Positions 17,560 through 25,542 of a stretch of 64,000 nt of DNA are shown here, one piece after another. Location of the stretch: NCBI GenBank assembly GCA_039027855.1, contig JBCCJI010000010.1:62001-126000 (forward strand). Reading direction: 5' to 3'. The notes beneath the pieces are model-generated. The model ran no database searches and was not told the origin of the DNA. It saw nothing but the letters and a program-made list of their open reading frames with translations. The DNA is from Thermohalobaculum sp039027855 (GTDB taxonomy: Bacteria; Pseudomonadota; Alphaproteobacteria; Rhodobacterales; Rhodobacteraceae). The stretch's first letter is position 1. Every line of letters starts with the position of its first letter. Made by a program: the position numbers and the translations under genes.

Positions 17560-17889
17560 TCAGACCAATGCGATCAGGCGGATCGATCCGCCGGGCTGGT
17601 CGATGACAACCAACGTCAGGTCCTGATCCGCTTCGACGTGCACACCCGGATCACGGTCAATGGCCCCGAAGACCGCGACATCGTGGGCCAGGCCGACCTT
17701 GGGTGCGGCCTCAACACCGGCCATGCCCGAGACGCGGCTCGTCTCCGCGCCCCGGCCATGACCATCGGCCAGAGCTGCGGGGGCGGCAGCGAGGGTGGCC
17801 ACCACAGCGGCGGCAGGGGCGGCGTAGAACAGGTCGCGACGCGACAGCATGCGGGCCTTCACGGCCTCTGGAACACAGGCATGGCACAT
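17560..17889 (-). CDS. short protein with Tat-like leader, possible truncated cyclase-family gene
   Basis: This 109-residue protein begins MCHACVPEAVKARMLSRRDLF followed by an Ala-rich hydrophobic stretch. That leader resembles those of Tat-exported cyclase (kynurenine formamidase-like) proteins. The rest is too short and lacks the cyclase metal-binding histidines, so it may be a truncated copy or a distinct small exported protein. A GGGAGGAG site precedes the ATG, and it is tightly followed by the LprI-like gene. Function not recognised. Confidence 0.55.
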   Translation of the reverse strand: MCHACVPEAVKARMLSRRDLFYAAPAAAVVATLAAAPAALADGHGRGAETSRVSGMAGVEAAPKVGLAHDVAVFGAIDRDPGVHVEADQDLTLVVIDQPGGSIRLIALV

Positions 17890-17920
17890 GGGGGTATGCT
17901 CTCCTCCCGTTCAGGCGCGG

Positions 17921-18226
17921 CTAAAGATCGCCGTCCACCTGATTGTTGAAGCCGATGATCCGCCGCCCCCCTGCGACCGCCACCAGCTGGACTGTCCGGG
18001 TCTGCCCCGGTTCGAAGCGCACCGCCGTTCCCGCGGCGATGTCGAGACGCCGGCCCCTCGCGGCCGCGCGATCAAAGGAGAGTGCCGGATTGGTCTCGGC
18101 AAAATGATAATGGCTGCCGACCTGAACGGGCCGGTCACCGGTATTGGCGACCTCCAGCGTGATCGCCTCGCGCCCGGCGTTAAGCTCTATCTCGCCGTCC
18201 TGAATGAACATCTCTCCGGGGATCAT
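17921..18226 (-). CDS. ureB: urease subunit beta
   Basis: This 101-residue small urease subunit shows the family segments MIPGEMFIQDGEIELNAGR, VGSHYHFAETNPALSFDR and GTAVRFEPGQTRTVQLV. It forms the structural scaffold around UreC. Its start overlaps the stop of the upstream HD-domain gene by 4 bp, which couples it to a non-urease gene rather than to ureA. Confidence 0.97.
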   Translation of the reverse strand: MIPGEMFIQDGEIELNAGREAITLEVANTGDRPVQVGSHYHFAETNPALSFDRAAARGRRLDIAAGTAVRFEPGQTRTVQLVAVAGGRRIIGFNNQVDGDL

Positions 18227-18798
18227 GCGGCGGTCTCCGTCGTCTCACGCGCGGCCACCCAGTTATCGGCTCGGGCTGCCGCCGCGTCGAAGGCCGCATC
18301 CAGTGCCGAGCTGAGACCCAGGCAGGCCTCGGCCACCGCGCGCGCACCAGCGATATAAAGCCGGCAGCGCCCAACGCTCCAGCCATCGCCCGAGGCGGGC
18401 AGATCGGTCAGGTTGGCGGTCTGGTCGGCCAGCTTCACCAGCCGGGTCTCGGGCGGGGCCGCCGCGATCTTCTGGGCCTGGCGCGCCTTGCGCTCGGCCA
18501 GCGGCAGGGCCGATGTCGCCGCATCATCGGTGAGGCCCGCCACGATCCGGGCAACCGCCGGGCCAAACGCGGCCTGGATCTCATCCAGCGTCGTATCGCT
18601 GTCCTCCACCGTGTCGTGCAGAACGGCGGCGATCACCGCATCGGCCGAGGCATCGGTGTGCATCGCAACAAGCCGCGCGACATCGAACACATGCACGGCA
18701 TAGGGCGCCCCCGCCGGGCCCTTGCGCCGCTGCCCGTCATGCGCCCTCGCAGCCAGCGCCGCCGCCTGCATCAGCCGGGCCGTATCGGCACCGCCCAT
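18223..18798 (-). CDS. HD-domain hydrolase, MESH1/SpoT-like
   Basis: This 191-residue protein (ATG 18798) resembles small single-domain ppGpp hydrolases: AAALAARAHDGQRRKG, YAVHVFDVARLV, the HD motif AAVLHDTVEDSDTTLDEI, and RLVKLADQTANLTDL. No synthetase domain is present. Hydrolysis of (p)ppGpp or a related nucleotide is the likely activity. The gene is inserted between ureA and ureB and overlaps ureB by 4 bp (ATGA). The frame extends to 18873, but the downstream ATG matches the family N terminus. Confidence 0.8.
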   Translation of the reverse strand: MGGADTARLMQAAALAARAHDGQRRKGPAGAPYAVHVFDVARLVAMHTDASADAVIAAVLHDTVEDSDTTLDEIQAAFGPAVARIVAGLTDDAATSALPLAERKARQAQKIAAAPPETRLVKLADQTANLTDLPASGDGWSVGRCRLYIAGARAVAEACLGLSSALDAAFDAAAARADNWVAARETTETAA

Positions 18799-18904
18799 CA
18801 CCGGATCGGCTCGTTTGCAGATGAATGTATCCCTAGCGCACATGACTGCGCCGCCGACCGCATCACGGTACAAGCGCTGCGGGAAGTATCGCCACTCGCG
18901 ATCA

Positions 18905-19381
18905 TCATGATCTCATCCACAGCGACAACAATACGATAGCCGGCACCCAGCTTGCGAACAGCGAAGATATCGCCCAAAAATAATGATTTAATACAGATGT
19001 TGTCTTCGGTGATACTTTATTACGGACTCCGACTAGGCGCGCGATTTGAGAGCTTCTCTCTGCAGCTTCTTCAATTACATCATACATGCCAGCCCATAAA
19101 AAGCGAATTACCTCATGAATGAAGAAGAGGCTCATAAAGCAAAAAGCTCCAAATATAAATAGTATACAAGCAAATTCAAAGTAGAAATCCTCCTTTCCAA
19201 TTGCTATTGAAAAAAGCCCACCTGAAACTGCAAAATTTATTGCAAACAACTGTGTTCTCATATTTGCATAGACGGAAAAATTATCTGAGAATAACTTCGC
19301 CAAAAAAAGTTGGTCAGAAGTCAATGCATCGCTGACGTCACTATCGTAAATCGGCACAGTACTTTCCGGCAATGTAGTCAC
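18905..19381 (-). CDS. AT-rich hypothetical membrane protein inside the urease operon
   Basis: This 158-residue protein starts at GTG 19381, overlapping the ureA stop (GTGA). It has two hydrophobic segments around residues 45-90 and a third at the C terminus (HYFWAISSLFASWVPAIVLLSL), with a charged middle containing EEAAERSSQIARLVGVR. Base composition is strikingly AT-rich (runs such as ccaaaaataatgattta) compared with both neighbours, which suggests recent acquisition. I do not recognise the family. Confidence 0.65.
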   Translation of the reverse strand: MTTLPESTVPIYDSDVSDALTSDQLFLAKLFSDNFSVYANMRTQLFAINFAVSGGLFSIAIGKEDFYFEFACILFIFGAFCFMSLFFIHEVIRFLWAGMYDVIEEAAERSSQIARLVGVRNKVSPKTTSVLNHYFWAISSLFASWVPAIVLLSLWMRS

Positions 19382-19680
19382 CGGATCGGCTCGTGAACGG
19401 TGACGAGCTTGGTGCCGTCGGGAAAGGTCGCCTCGACCTGCACCTCGTGGATCATCTCGGCGATGCCGGTCATGCATTGCCCGCGGTTCACGACATGGGC
19501 GCCGGCCTCCATAAGATCGGCGACCGAGCGGCCGTCGCGCGCGCCCTCCACGACGAAATCGGTGATCAGCGCGATGGCCTCGGGATGGTTCAGCTTGACG
19601 CCGCGTTCCAGCCGCCCGCGCGCCACCATCGCCGCCAGCGAGACCAACAGTTTGTCCTTTTCGCGGGGGGTGAGGTTCAT
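19378..19680 (-). CDS. ureA: urease subunit gamma
   Basis: This 100-residue subunit has the complete family sequence pattern: MNLTPREKDKLLVSLAAMVA, KLNHPEAIALITDFVVEGARDG and the C-terminal FPDGTKLVTVHEPIR. It is the smallest structural subunit of urease. An AT-rich gene follows with a GTGA overlap. About 160 bp separate it from ureD upstream, with an inverted repeat in the leader. Confidence 0.97.
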   Translation of the reverse strand: MNLTPREKDKLLVSLAAMVARGRLERGVKLNHPEAIALITDFVVEGARDGRSVADLMEAGAHVVNRGQCMTGIAEMIHEVQVEATFPDGTKLVTVHEPIR

Positions 19681-19710
19681 GGCGTCTCGCTCGGTCGTCT
19701 GTCGTCGGTA

Positions 19711-19739
19711 CCATGTGTGCAACTTCTGCGCGCACATGG
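19711..19739 (-). promoter_or_regulatory. Inverted repeat in the ureA leader
   Basis: CCATGTG at 19711-19717 and CACATGG at 19733-19739 form 7-bp perfect arms around 15 bases, 30 bp upstream of the ureA ATG. It could be an operator or an RNA hairpin. The ureD-ureA gap is one of the few sizeable gaps in the cluster. Confidence 0.35.
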
Positions 19740-19840
19740 ACTTTTTATCATCCTATACGTGTTGTGTAGCCCCTGCACGGCAATTGCTCGATGGTCGCGT
19801 ATCGAAACGACGCGCGCGGCGGGGACGGCGCGTGCAGCGC

Positions 19841-20701
19841 TCAGTATCCCCATCCCCTCGGAGCGGGCAGCAGGTTCAGCGCGTCCACCGCGCGGGTCAT
19901 CAACTCGACCAGCCGCTGACCGTCGGCGGCGACCGCGCGGCAGGCGAGCATGCCCTCCCAGGCGCTCACCCCGGCCTCGTAGCCATTCTCGGTGAGGCGC
20001 GTCTCGGGCGGCAACGCGCGGCGCAGGGCTTCCAGCCGGTCCATCACGCCCGGACCGACCGCGATCAACGACAGCGCGGCGCGGGCGCCGCCCATGATCG
20101 CCGGTCGTGCTGTCAGTGCCGCAATCGGCCCAGACAGCACCAGCGCATCGGCCCAGATCAGCCGCCCGTCGCGACGGATCTGCCAGCGGTCGGCCAAATG
20201 ACCCTCGGCCACATCCTCGCCCATCGCCTGCCGGCCGAGGATCAGCCCCTCCACCCCGAGAAACGTCGCATCCGCGGCCATGTCGACCTCGAAGCGCCGC
20301 TCCACCCGGCCCCGGTCGAACAGGATCGTCGGATGCGGCAACCAGCCGAGGCGCGCCCCCGCGCCGAGGGTGAGGCGCGCCGTCACCCGCGCCGGGTCGT
20401 CGTCGGCCGCGCGATAGATCCGCTCGGCCGCCTGGGTGGTCAGCACTAAGTCGGCCTCCGCACCGGCCTCGGCCGTCCAGGCAAAGCGGTCGCCGCCGGT
20501 CATCCCGCCCGCGGTGTTGATGATCGTCACCTCGACAGGTGCGTCCGGCAGGGTCGGCGGCAGCAGACATTTGGCCGAGCCCTGATGGCGGAGCCGCCAG
20601 AGCCGGGTCCGCCCGCCCGATGCCCTGACCGCCAGATCGACGGTGCCCATGGCGCGCGGCGGGCGGGCGCTGACGCGCGCCATCGGCGCCCGCTCGGCCA
20701 T
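19841..20701 (-). CDS. ureD: urease accessory protein UreD
   Basis: This 286-residue protein is the scaffold that binds apo-urease during nickel insertion. Family segments LRHQGSAKCLLP, VEVTIINTAGGMTGGDRF, LTTQAAERIYRA and GWLPHPTILFDRG are clear. ATG 20701 is preferred over in-frame starts upstream that would run into urtE, which ends at 20709. It links the urea transporter and urease halves of the cluster. Confidence 0.95.
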   Translation of the reverse strand: MAERAPMARVSARPPRAMGTVDLAVRASGGRTRLWRLRHQGSAKCLLPPTLPDAPVEVTIINTAGGMTGGDRFAWTAEAGAEADLVLTTQAAERIYRAADDDPARVTARLTLGAGARLGWLPHPTILFDRGRVERRFEVDMAADATFLGVEGLILGRQAMGEDVAEGHLADRWQIRRDGRLIWADALVLSGPIAALTARPAIMGGARAALSLIAVGPGVMDRLEALRRALPPETRLTENGYEAGVSAWEGMLACRAVAADGQRLVELMTRAVDALNLLPAPRGWGY

Positions 20702-20708
20702 TGCGGGC

Positions 20709-21404
20709 TCAGACCGAGACGCGGCGCCGGACATCGGCCTCATCCAGTGTATCGCGCTCGCCGTCCTCGACCAACTCGCCCCGGTCCATGACCGTCACAT
20801 GGTCGGCCAGCGCCCAGGCGAAATCGAAATACTGCTCGACCAGCACGATGCCCATCTCGCCCTCCTCGCGCAGGGTCTCGATGGCCTTGCCGATCTGCTT
20901 GATGATGCTCGGCTGGATGCCCTCGGTCGGCTCGTCGAGCATCAACAGGCGCGGCCGCGTCACCAGCGCCCGCCCGATGGCAAGCTGCTGCTGCTGCCCG
21001 CCCGACAGGTCGCCGCCCCGCCGGCGCAGCATTTCGCCGAGCACCGGGAAGAGGTCGAAGATCCGGTCGGGGATCGTGCGCTCGCCACGGGACAGGCAGG
21101 CAAAGCCGGTCTCTAGGTTCTCCCGCACGCTCAGCAGCGGAAAGATCTCGCGCCCCTGCGGCACCAGCGCGATGCCACGCCGCGCCCGCTCGGCCGCCGG
21201 CATGCGAGAGATATCGGCCCCCTCGAAGGTGATCGTCCCGCCGCCGATCGGATGCTGCCCGGTGATCGCGCGAATGAGCGAGGTCTTGCCGACGCCATTG
21301 CGCCCCATCACCGCGGTCACGGCACCCTTCGATGCAGCCAGCGAAACGCCGCGCAACGCCCGCGCCTGCCCATAGGCCAAGTCAATGCCGCCAGCGCTCA
21401 ACAC
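20709..21404 (-). CDS. urtE: urea ABC transporter ATP-binding protein UrtE
   Basis: This 231-residue LivF-type ATPase has Walker A GRNGVGKTS, signature LSGGQQQQLAIGRAL and Walker B LLMLDEPTEGIQPSI, the last characteristic of UrtE. GTG 21404 has a GAGGTG site and overlaps the stop of the upstream DUF1493 gene by a few bases. A longer in-frame extension is not supported by family length. Confidence 0.95.
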   Translation of the reverse strand: MLSAGGIDLAYGQARALRGVSLAASKGAVTAVMGRNGVGKTSLIRAITGQHPIGGGTITFEGADISRMPAAERARRGIALVPQGREIFPLLSVRENLETGFACLSRGERTIPDRIFDLFPVLGEMLRRRGGDLSGGQQQQLAIGRALVTRPRLLMLDEPTEGIQPSIIKQIGKAIETLREEGEMGIVLVEQYFDFAWALADHVTVMDRGELVEDGERDTLDEADVRRRVSV

Positions 21405-21889
21405 TGCGGCACCTCGGGACAACTTTCTTTGGGTAACAGCACTATTAGCAAAGCCGACAACGCCACCACCGCGCCCAGACTGAGCAAAACGAGAAACTGC
21501 AGGATACGCCTCTCGCGGCATGCTCGAGAGACAGCGCGGGCCATCTCGTCAGCGGGATAGTCCACCGGCCAACGGCCAAGGTGGGCCGCATCGGCAAGGA
21601 GTGCAGCGGTGATCGGGATCCGGTCGACGTATCGGTGCGGGTTCCCGAAGCGTGTAAAGCTGAGCAACCCGCCTTCATCGAAATGGTGGAAGAACCAGCA
21701 GTAACCCTGCATGTTCACGCCATACGCATTACTGAACGCCTCGATGAATTCGAAAGCGTCGTCACCGTCGACCCCGTAGTCTGACAACAGATCACCGCTC
21801 TGACCGTGGCGCTGGCTGCTATAGGTCGCTCGCTCGAAGAACGCCGTCATCTCCGCGTCGGTCGGCGCGGCGCGATCCTCACCGGCCAA
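21398..21889 (-). CDS. DUF1493-like protein with C-terminal membrane anchor
   Basis: This 163-residue protein lies between urtD and urtE and overlaps both. The segment LLSDYGVDGDDAFEFIEAFSNAYGV followed by aromatic FFHHFDEGG matches the DUF1493 pattern, a small acyl-carrier-like family without a known enzyme partner. A C-terminal hydrophobic segment (LVLLSLGAVVALSALLIVLL) adds a membrane anchor, and the tail holds two cysteines. Its insertion between the two ATPase genes of a urea transporter is unusual. Function unknown. Confidence 0.72.
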   Translation of the reverse strand: MAGEDRAAPTDAEMTAFFERATYSSQRHGQSGDLLSDYGVDGDDAFEFIEAFSNAYGVNMQGYCWFFHHFDEGGLLSFTRFGNPHRYVDRIPITAALLADAAHLGRWPVDYPADEMARAVSRACRERRILQFLVLLSLGAVVALSALLIVLLPKESCPEVPQC

Positions 21890-22631
21890 GATACACCTCG
21901 ATCACGCGGGGGTCGGCGGAGACGTGGTCGATCGAGCCCTCGGCCAAAACCGAGCCCTCGTGCAGGACGGTGACCTTCACGCCGAGGGCGCGGACGAAGT
22001 CCATGTCGTGCTCCACCACCACCACCGAATGCTCGCCCGCGATCTCGCGCAGCATCTCGGCGGTCTGCATGGTCTCGGCATCGGTCATGCCGGCCGCGGG
22101 CTCATCCACCAACAGCACCTTTGGGTCCTGTGCCAGCAGCATGCCGATCTCCAGCCACTGCTTCTGGCCGTGCGACAGGTCACCGGCCAGATCGCCCCGC
22201 CGCTCGGCCAGGCGGATGCGCGCCAGGATCGCGTCGACCCGCTCGGCCTCCGCACCGGTGACACGGGCGACAAAGGTCTCCCACACGCCGCGCTTGCCAG
22301 AGAGCGAGAGCAGCAGGTTGTCCTCGACCGTGTGGGTTTCGAACACCGTCGGTTTCTGGAACTTTCGGCCGATGCCGAGGCGCGCGATATCCGCCTCGTC
22401 GCGCTTGGTAAGGTCCACCTCGCCGCCGAACAGCACATCGCCCATGTCGGGCCGGGTCTTGCCGGTGATGATGTCCATCATCGTCGTCTTGCCCGCGCCG
22501 TTCGGGCCGATGATCGCGCGCATCTCGCCCGGCGCCAGCACCAGTGACAAGGCGTTGATCGCGCGGAACCCATCGAACGAGACGCTGACCCCGTCGAGGT
22601 AGAGGATCGAGCCTGCGGCCGCGACACTCAT
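21879..22631 (-). CDS. urtD: urea ABC transporter ATP-binding protein UrtD
   Basis: This 250-residue LivG-type ATPase has Walker A GPNGAGKTTMMDIITGKTRPD, signature LSHGQKQWLEIGMLL (the HGQKQWLEIGM form is typical of UrtD), and Walker B VLLVDEPAAGM. It starts at ATG 22631 directly after urtC and overlaps the DUF1493 gene by 11 bp downstream. Confidence 0.96.
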   Translation of the reverse strand: MSVAAAGSILYLDGVSVSFDGFRAINALSLVLAPGEMRAIIGPNGAGKTTMMDIITGKTRPDMGDVLFGGEVDLTKRDEADIARLGIGRKFQKPTVFETHTVEDNLLLSLSGKRGVWETFVARVTGAEAERVDAILARIRLAERRGDLAGDLSHGQKQWLEIGMLLAQDPKVLLVDEPAAGMTDAETMQTAEMLREIAGEHSVVVVEHDMDFVRALGVKVTVLHEGSVLAEGSIDHVSADPRVIEVYLGR

Positions 22632-22632
22632 G

Positions 22633-23805
22633 TCATTCCCCCGCCGGCTGCGCGCCGCGCTGGTCGAGGCCGGGCTGCATCTCGCTGCGGGCGATGGCGG
22701 CCTGCACACGCTCGGCCCGTTCGTGGCGGTGCCGGGCCATCAGCCGGTCGTATTCGCCGACGATGCCGCGCGGCAGGAACAGCACGACCGCGATGAACAG
22801 CGCGCCGAGGGCGAACAGCCACTGATCCGGCGCAAAGGACGTAAAAAACGTCTCGAACCAATTGACGCCGATTGCCCCGATGGCGGCGCCAACCAGCGTG
22901 CCGCGCCCGCCGACGGCGACCCAGACCACGACCTCGATCGAATTGGCCGGCGCGAACTCGCCCGGATTGATGATGCCGACCTGAGGGACATAAAGCGCGC
23001 CGGCGACCCCCGCCATCATGGCCGAGACGGTGAAGACCGCGAGTTTGTAGCCTTCGACCCGGTAGCCAAGGAACCGGGCCCGCGCCTCGGCATCGCGGAT
23101 CGAGACCAGCACCTTCCCCGCCCGCGACGTGACGATCAGGCGCGAGATCGCATAGCCCGCCCCCAGCGCCAGCGCCGACAGCGAGAACAGCGCCGCCCGC
23201 GTCGTGTCGGACTGCAGGTCGAAGCCGAGCACGTCCTTGAAATCGGTCAGCCCGTTGTTCCCACCGAAGCCCATGTCGTTGCGGAAGAACGCCAGCATCA
23301 GCGCATAGGTCATCGCCTGCGTGATGATCGAGAGATAGACGCCGGTGACGCGCGAGCGGAAGGCGAACCAGCCGAAGACGAAGGCCAGCGCGCCCGGGAC
23401 CAACAGCACCATGAGGCAGGCGAACCAGAACATGTCGAAGCCCCACCAGAACCAGGGCAGCGCATCCCAGTTCAGGAACACCATGAAATCGGGCAACAGC
23501 GGGTTGGCATAGACCCCGCGATCCCCGATCTCGCGCATCAGGTGCATGCCCATGGCATAACCGCCGAGCGCGAAGAACGCGCCATGGCCCAGCGACAGGA
23601 TCCCGCAGAACCCCCAGACCAGATCGACCGCGAGCGCCAGCAGCGCATAGGTCAGGTACTTGCCCATCAGCGCCACGGCGAAAGAGGGCACATGCGCCGC
23701 ACCGCCCGGCTGCACCATCAGGTTGCAGATCGGGACAAGGATCGCCGCGGTCAGCAGGATGGCGAGGAACAGCCAGCCCCTGCTATCGAGCGCGCGGACG
23801 ATCAT
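22633..23805 (-). CDS. urtC: urea ABC transporter permease UrtC
   Basis: This 390-residue LivM-type permease has about ten membrane segments. Typical UrtC stretches are DLVWGFCGILSLGHGAFFALGGYAMGM, SIITQAMTYALMLAFFRND and GFGGNNGLTDFKD. Its ATG 23805 overlaps the urtB stop (ATGA). Together with UrtB it forms the translocation pore for urea. Confidence 0.97.
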   Translation of the reverse strand: MIVRALDSRGWLFLAILLTAAILVPICNLMVQPGGAAHVPSFAVALMGKYLTYALLALAVDLVWGFCGILSLGHGAFFALGGYAMGMHLMREIGDRGVYANPLLPDFMVFLNWDALPWFWWGFDMFWFACLMVLLVPGALAFVFGWFAFRSRVTGVYLSIITQAMTYALMLAFFRNDMGFGGNNGLTDFKDVLGFDLQSDTTRAALFSLSALALGAGYAISRLIVTSRAGKVLVSIRDAEARARFLGYRVEGYKLAVFTVSAMMAGVAGALYVPQVGIINPGEFAPANSIEVVVWVAVGGRGTLVGAAIGAIGVNWFETFFTSFAPDQWLFALGALFIAVVLFLPRGIVGEYDRLMARHRHERAERVQAAIARSEMQPGLDQRGAQPAGE

Positions 23806-25403
23806 TGCTCCACCGCCCGGCCACGCAGCGCAAACATGCCCCGCGGGCGTTTTTGGATGAACAGGATGATGAAGACCAACACCAACACCTTGGCGAGCAC
23901 CGCCCCGGCATAGGGTTCCAGGAACTTGTTGGCGACACCCAGCGTCATGGCGCCAGCCAGGGCGCCCCACAGGTTGCCGACCCCGCCGAAGACCACGACC
24001 ATGAAGCTGTCGACGATGTAGCTCTGCCCAAGGTTGGGCGAGACGTTGCCGATCTGGCTGAGCGCGACGCCCGCCACCCCCGCGATCCCAGCACCAAGGC
24101 CGAAAGTCATGGCATCGACCCAGCCAGTGCGGATGCCCATTGAGGCCGCCATGCGCCGGTTCTGCGTGACCGCGCGCATCTGCAGGCCAAGCGGCGTCTT
24201 CTTCAGCACGATCAGCAGCGCGGCGAACACCGCGAGCGCGAAGATGATTATCCAAAGCCGGTTATAGGTGATCGTCATCTGGCCGACTTCGAAGGCGCCG
24301 GACATCCAGTCGGGATTGCCGACCTCGCGGTTGTTCGGCCCGAAGATCGAGCGCACGGCCTGCTGCAGGATCAGCGACACGCCCCAGGTCGCCAGCAGCG
24401 TCTCCAGCGGGCGGCCGTAGAGATGGCGGCAGATCCCGCGTTCGATCGCGACACCCACGCCGCCGGAGACGAGGAAGGCGAGCGGCAGCGCGATCAGCAG
24501 CGAGACGCCAAACAGTTCTGGCGCATTATTGCGGATGATCTCCTGCACGAAAAAGGTCGTGTAGGCGCCCAGCATGACCAACTCACCATGGGCCATGTTG
24601 ATGATGCCCATGACGCCGAAACTGATGGCAAGCCCGATGGCCGCGAGCATCAGGACCGACCCGAGCGAGAGGCCCTGCCAGACATTCTCCGCCAGCCTCC
24701 ACATGGCGCGCGTCCTCTCGACACCCTCCAGCGCCCGCACGGCGGCGGCGGCGACGGCGGCACTGGAGGATTGCGCCGCCTGGTTCAGGATACCCAGTGC
24801 CTCGGACCGTCCGGTGGCGGCGAGCGTGACGATGGCGTCGACCTGCTCCTCTTCGGCCCGGTCCGACCCGATGACCGCAGCGGCACGGGCAATGCGCAAG
24901 GCGGTGGCGATCCGCGCGTCCTCCTCAGCGTCGATCGCGGCATCCAGCGCCTCGATCTGCGCCGGATCGCGCGCCTCGAAGGCCGCCTCGGCCGCCGCGA
25001 GGCGCAGTGCGGGATCAGGGTTCCGCAAGCGCAGCTGCCCCAGCACCGCATCGACCTGCCGGCGCAGACTGTTGTTCATCTTGATCCGGCGGGTATCGCG
25101 CCGGCCAAGCTCCTGGATCCGCGCATTGGTAAAGGGGTCGTGGGCAAACTCGTCGCGCCCCTCTTCAACGACCAGCACCACCGCGCCGGTCTTGCGCATC
25201 TGCTCCAGATCGCCTGCGCCTAGCGCCTCCAGAATGGCGCCCGCGCGGGGATCACCGCTTGCCGCGATGGCGTCGATCACCTTGGCGCGATCGGCGAACT
25301 CGCCCTCGGGCAGGCTGGCGACCAGGTCCTCAAGCGACTGCGCCGCCGCAGGCAAAGCAGGGGCCACAATCAGCGCGAGGGCAAGAAGAAGGCAGCGGAA
25401 CAC
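23802..25403 (-). CDS. urtB: urea ABC transporter permease UrtB
   Basis: This 533-residue protein has the UrtB architecture: a signal-like leader (LLLALALIVAPALPAAAQS), a periplasmic helical HEAT-like domain of about 210 residues, then a LivH-type permease with the segment IGLAISFGVMGIINMAHGELVMLGAYTTFF. GTG 25403 is chosen because the frame upstream runs into a hairpin-rich intergenic element. The GAGG ribosome site lies at the edge of that element. Confidence 0.95.
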   Translation of the reverse strand: MFRCLLLALALIVAPALPAAAQSLEDLVASLPEGEFADRAKVIDAIAASGDPRAGAILEALGAGDLEQMRKTGAVVLVVEEGRDEFAHDPFTNARIQELGRRDTRRIKMNNSLRRQVDAVLGQLRLRNPDPALRLAAAEAAFEARDPAQIEALDAAIDAEEDARIATALRIARAAAVIGSDRAEEEQVDAIVTLAATGRSEALGILNQAAQSSSAAVAAAAVRALEGVERTRAMWRLAENVWQGLSLGSVLMLAAIGLAISFGVMGIINMAHGELVMLGAYTTFFVQEIIRNNAPELFGVSLLIALPLAFLVSGGVGVAIERGICRHLYGRPLETLLATWGVSLILQQAVRSIFGPNNREVGNPDWMSGAFEVGQMTITYNRLWIIIFALAVFAALLIVLKKTPLGLQMRAVTQNRRMAASMGIRTGWVDAMTFGLGAGIAGVAGVALSQIGNVSPNLGQSYIVDSFMVVVFGGVGNLWGALAGAMTLGVANKFLEPYAGAVLAKVLVLVFIILFIQKRPRGMFALRGRAVEQ

Positions 25404-25411
25404 GGCAACCT

Positions 25412-25516
25412 CGTAGGGTGGGTTTTCAACCCACCATCGGGTCAAGGCGGGGTCGGGCCCCGCACGACGAAGGTGGGGTCGAACCCCACCCTACGCGGGC
25501 GACCGTAGCCGCCCGC
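25412..25516. repeat. Cluster of four stem-loops between urtA and urtB
   Basis: Consecutive perfect hairpins lie at 25417-25435 (GGTGGGTT arms), 25447-25463 (GCGGGG arms), 25472-25490 (GGTGGGGT arms) and 25495-25516 (GCGGGCG arms). The outer 11 bases CGTAGGGTGGG (25412-25422) and CCCACCCTACG (25485-25495) are also complementary. It resembles a small palindromic repeat and may cause partial termination or protect the urtA message, raising binding protein over permease. Confidence 0.75.
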
Positions 25517-25542
25517 CCTGTGCTTAAGTGTCGGTCAGCCGA

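Noticed and set aside
20503..20509. TCATCCC inside ureD as another ECF site
   Set aside because: It is within coding sequence and lacks the partner box at the fixed distance.
23806..24255. Extension of the urtC frame upstream
   Set aside because: It overlaps urtB in another frame. ATG 23805 forms the canonical ATGA overlap and the right family length.
25412..25516. CRISPR array or insertion-sequence end
   Set aside because: The stems differ in sequence and spacing, there are no regular spacers and no transposase is nearby.
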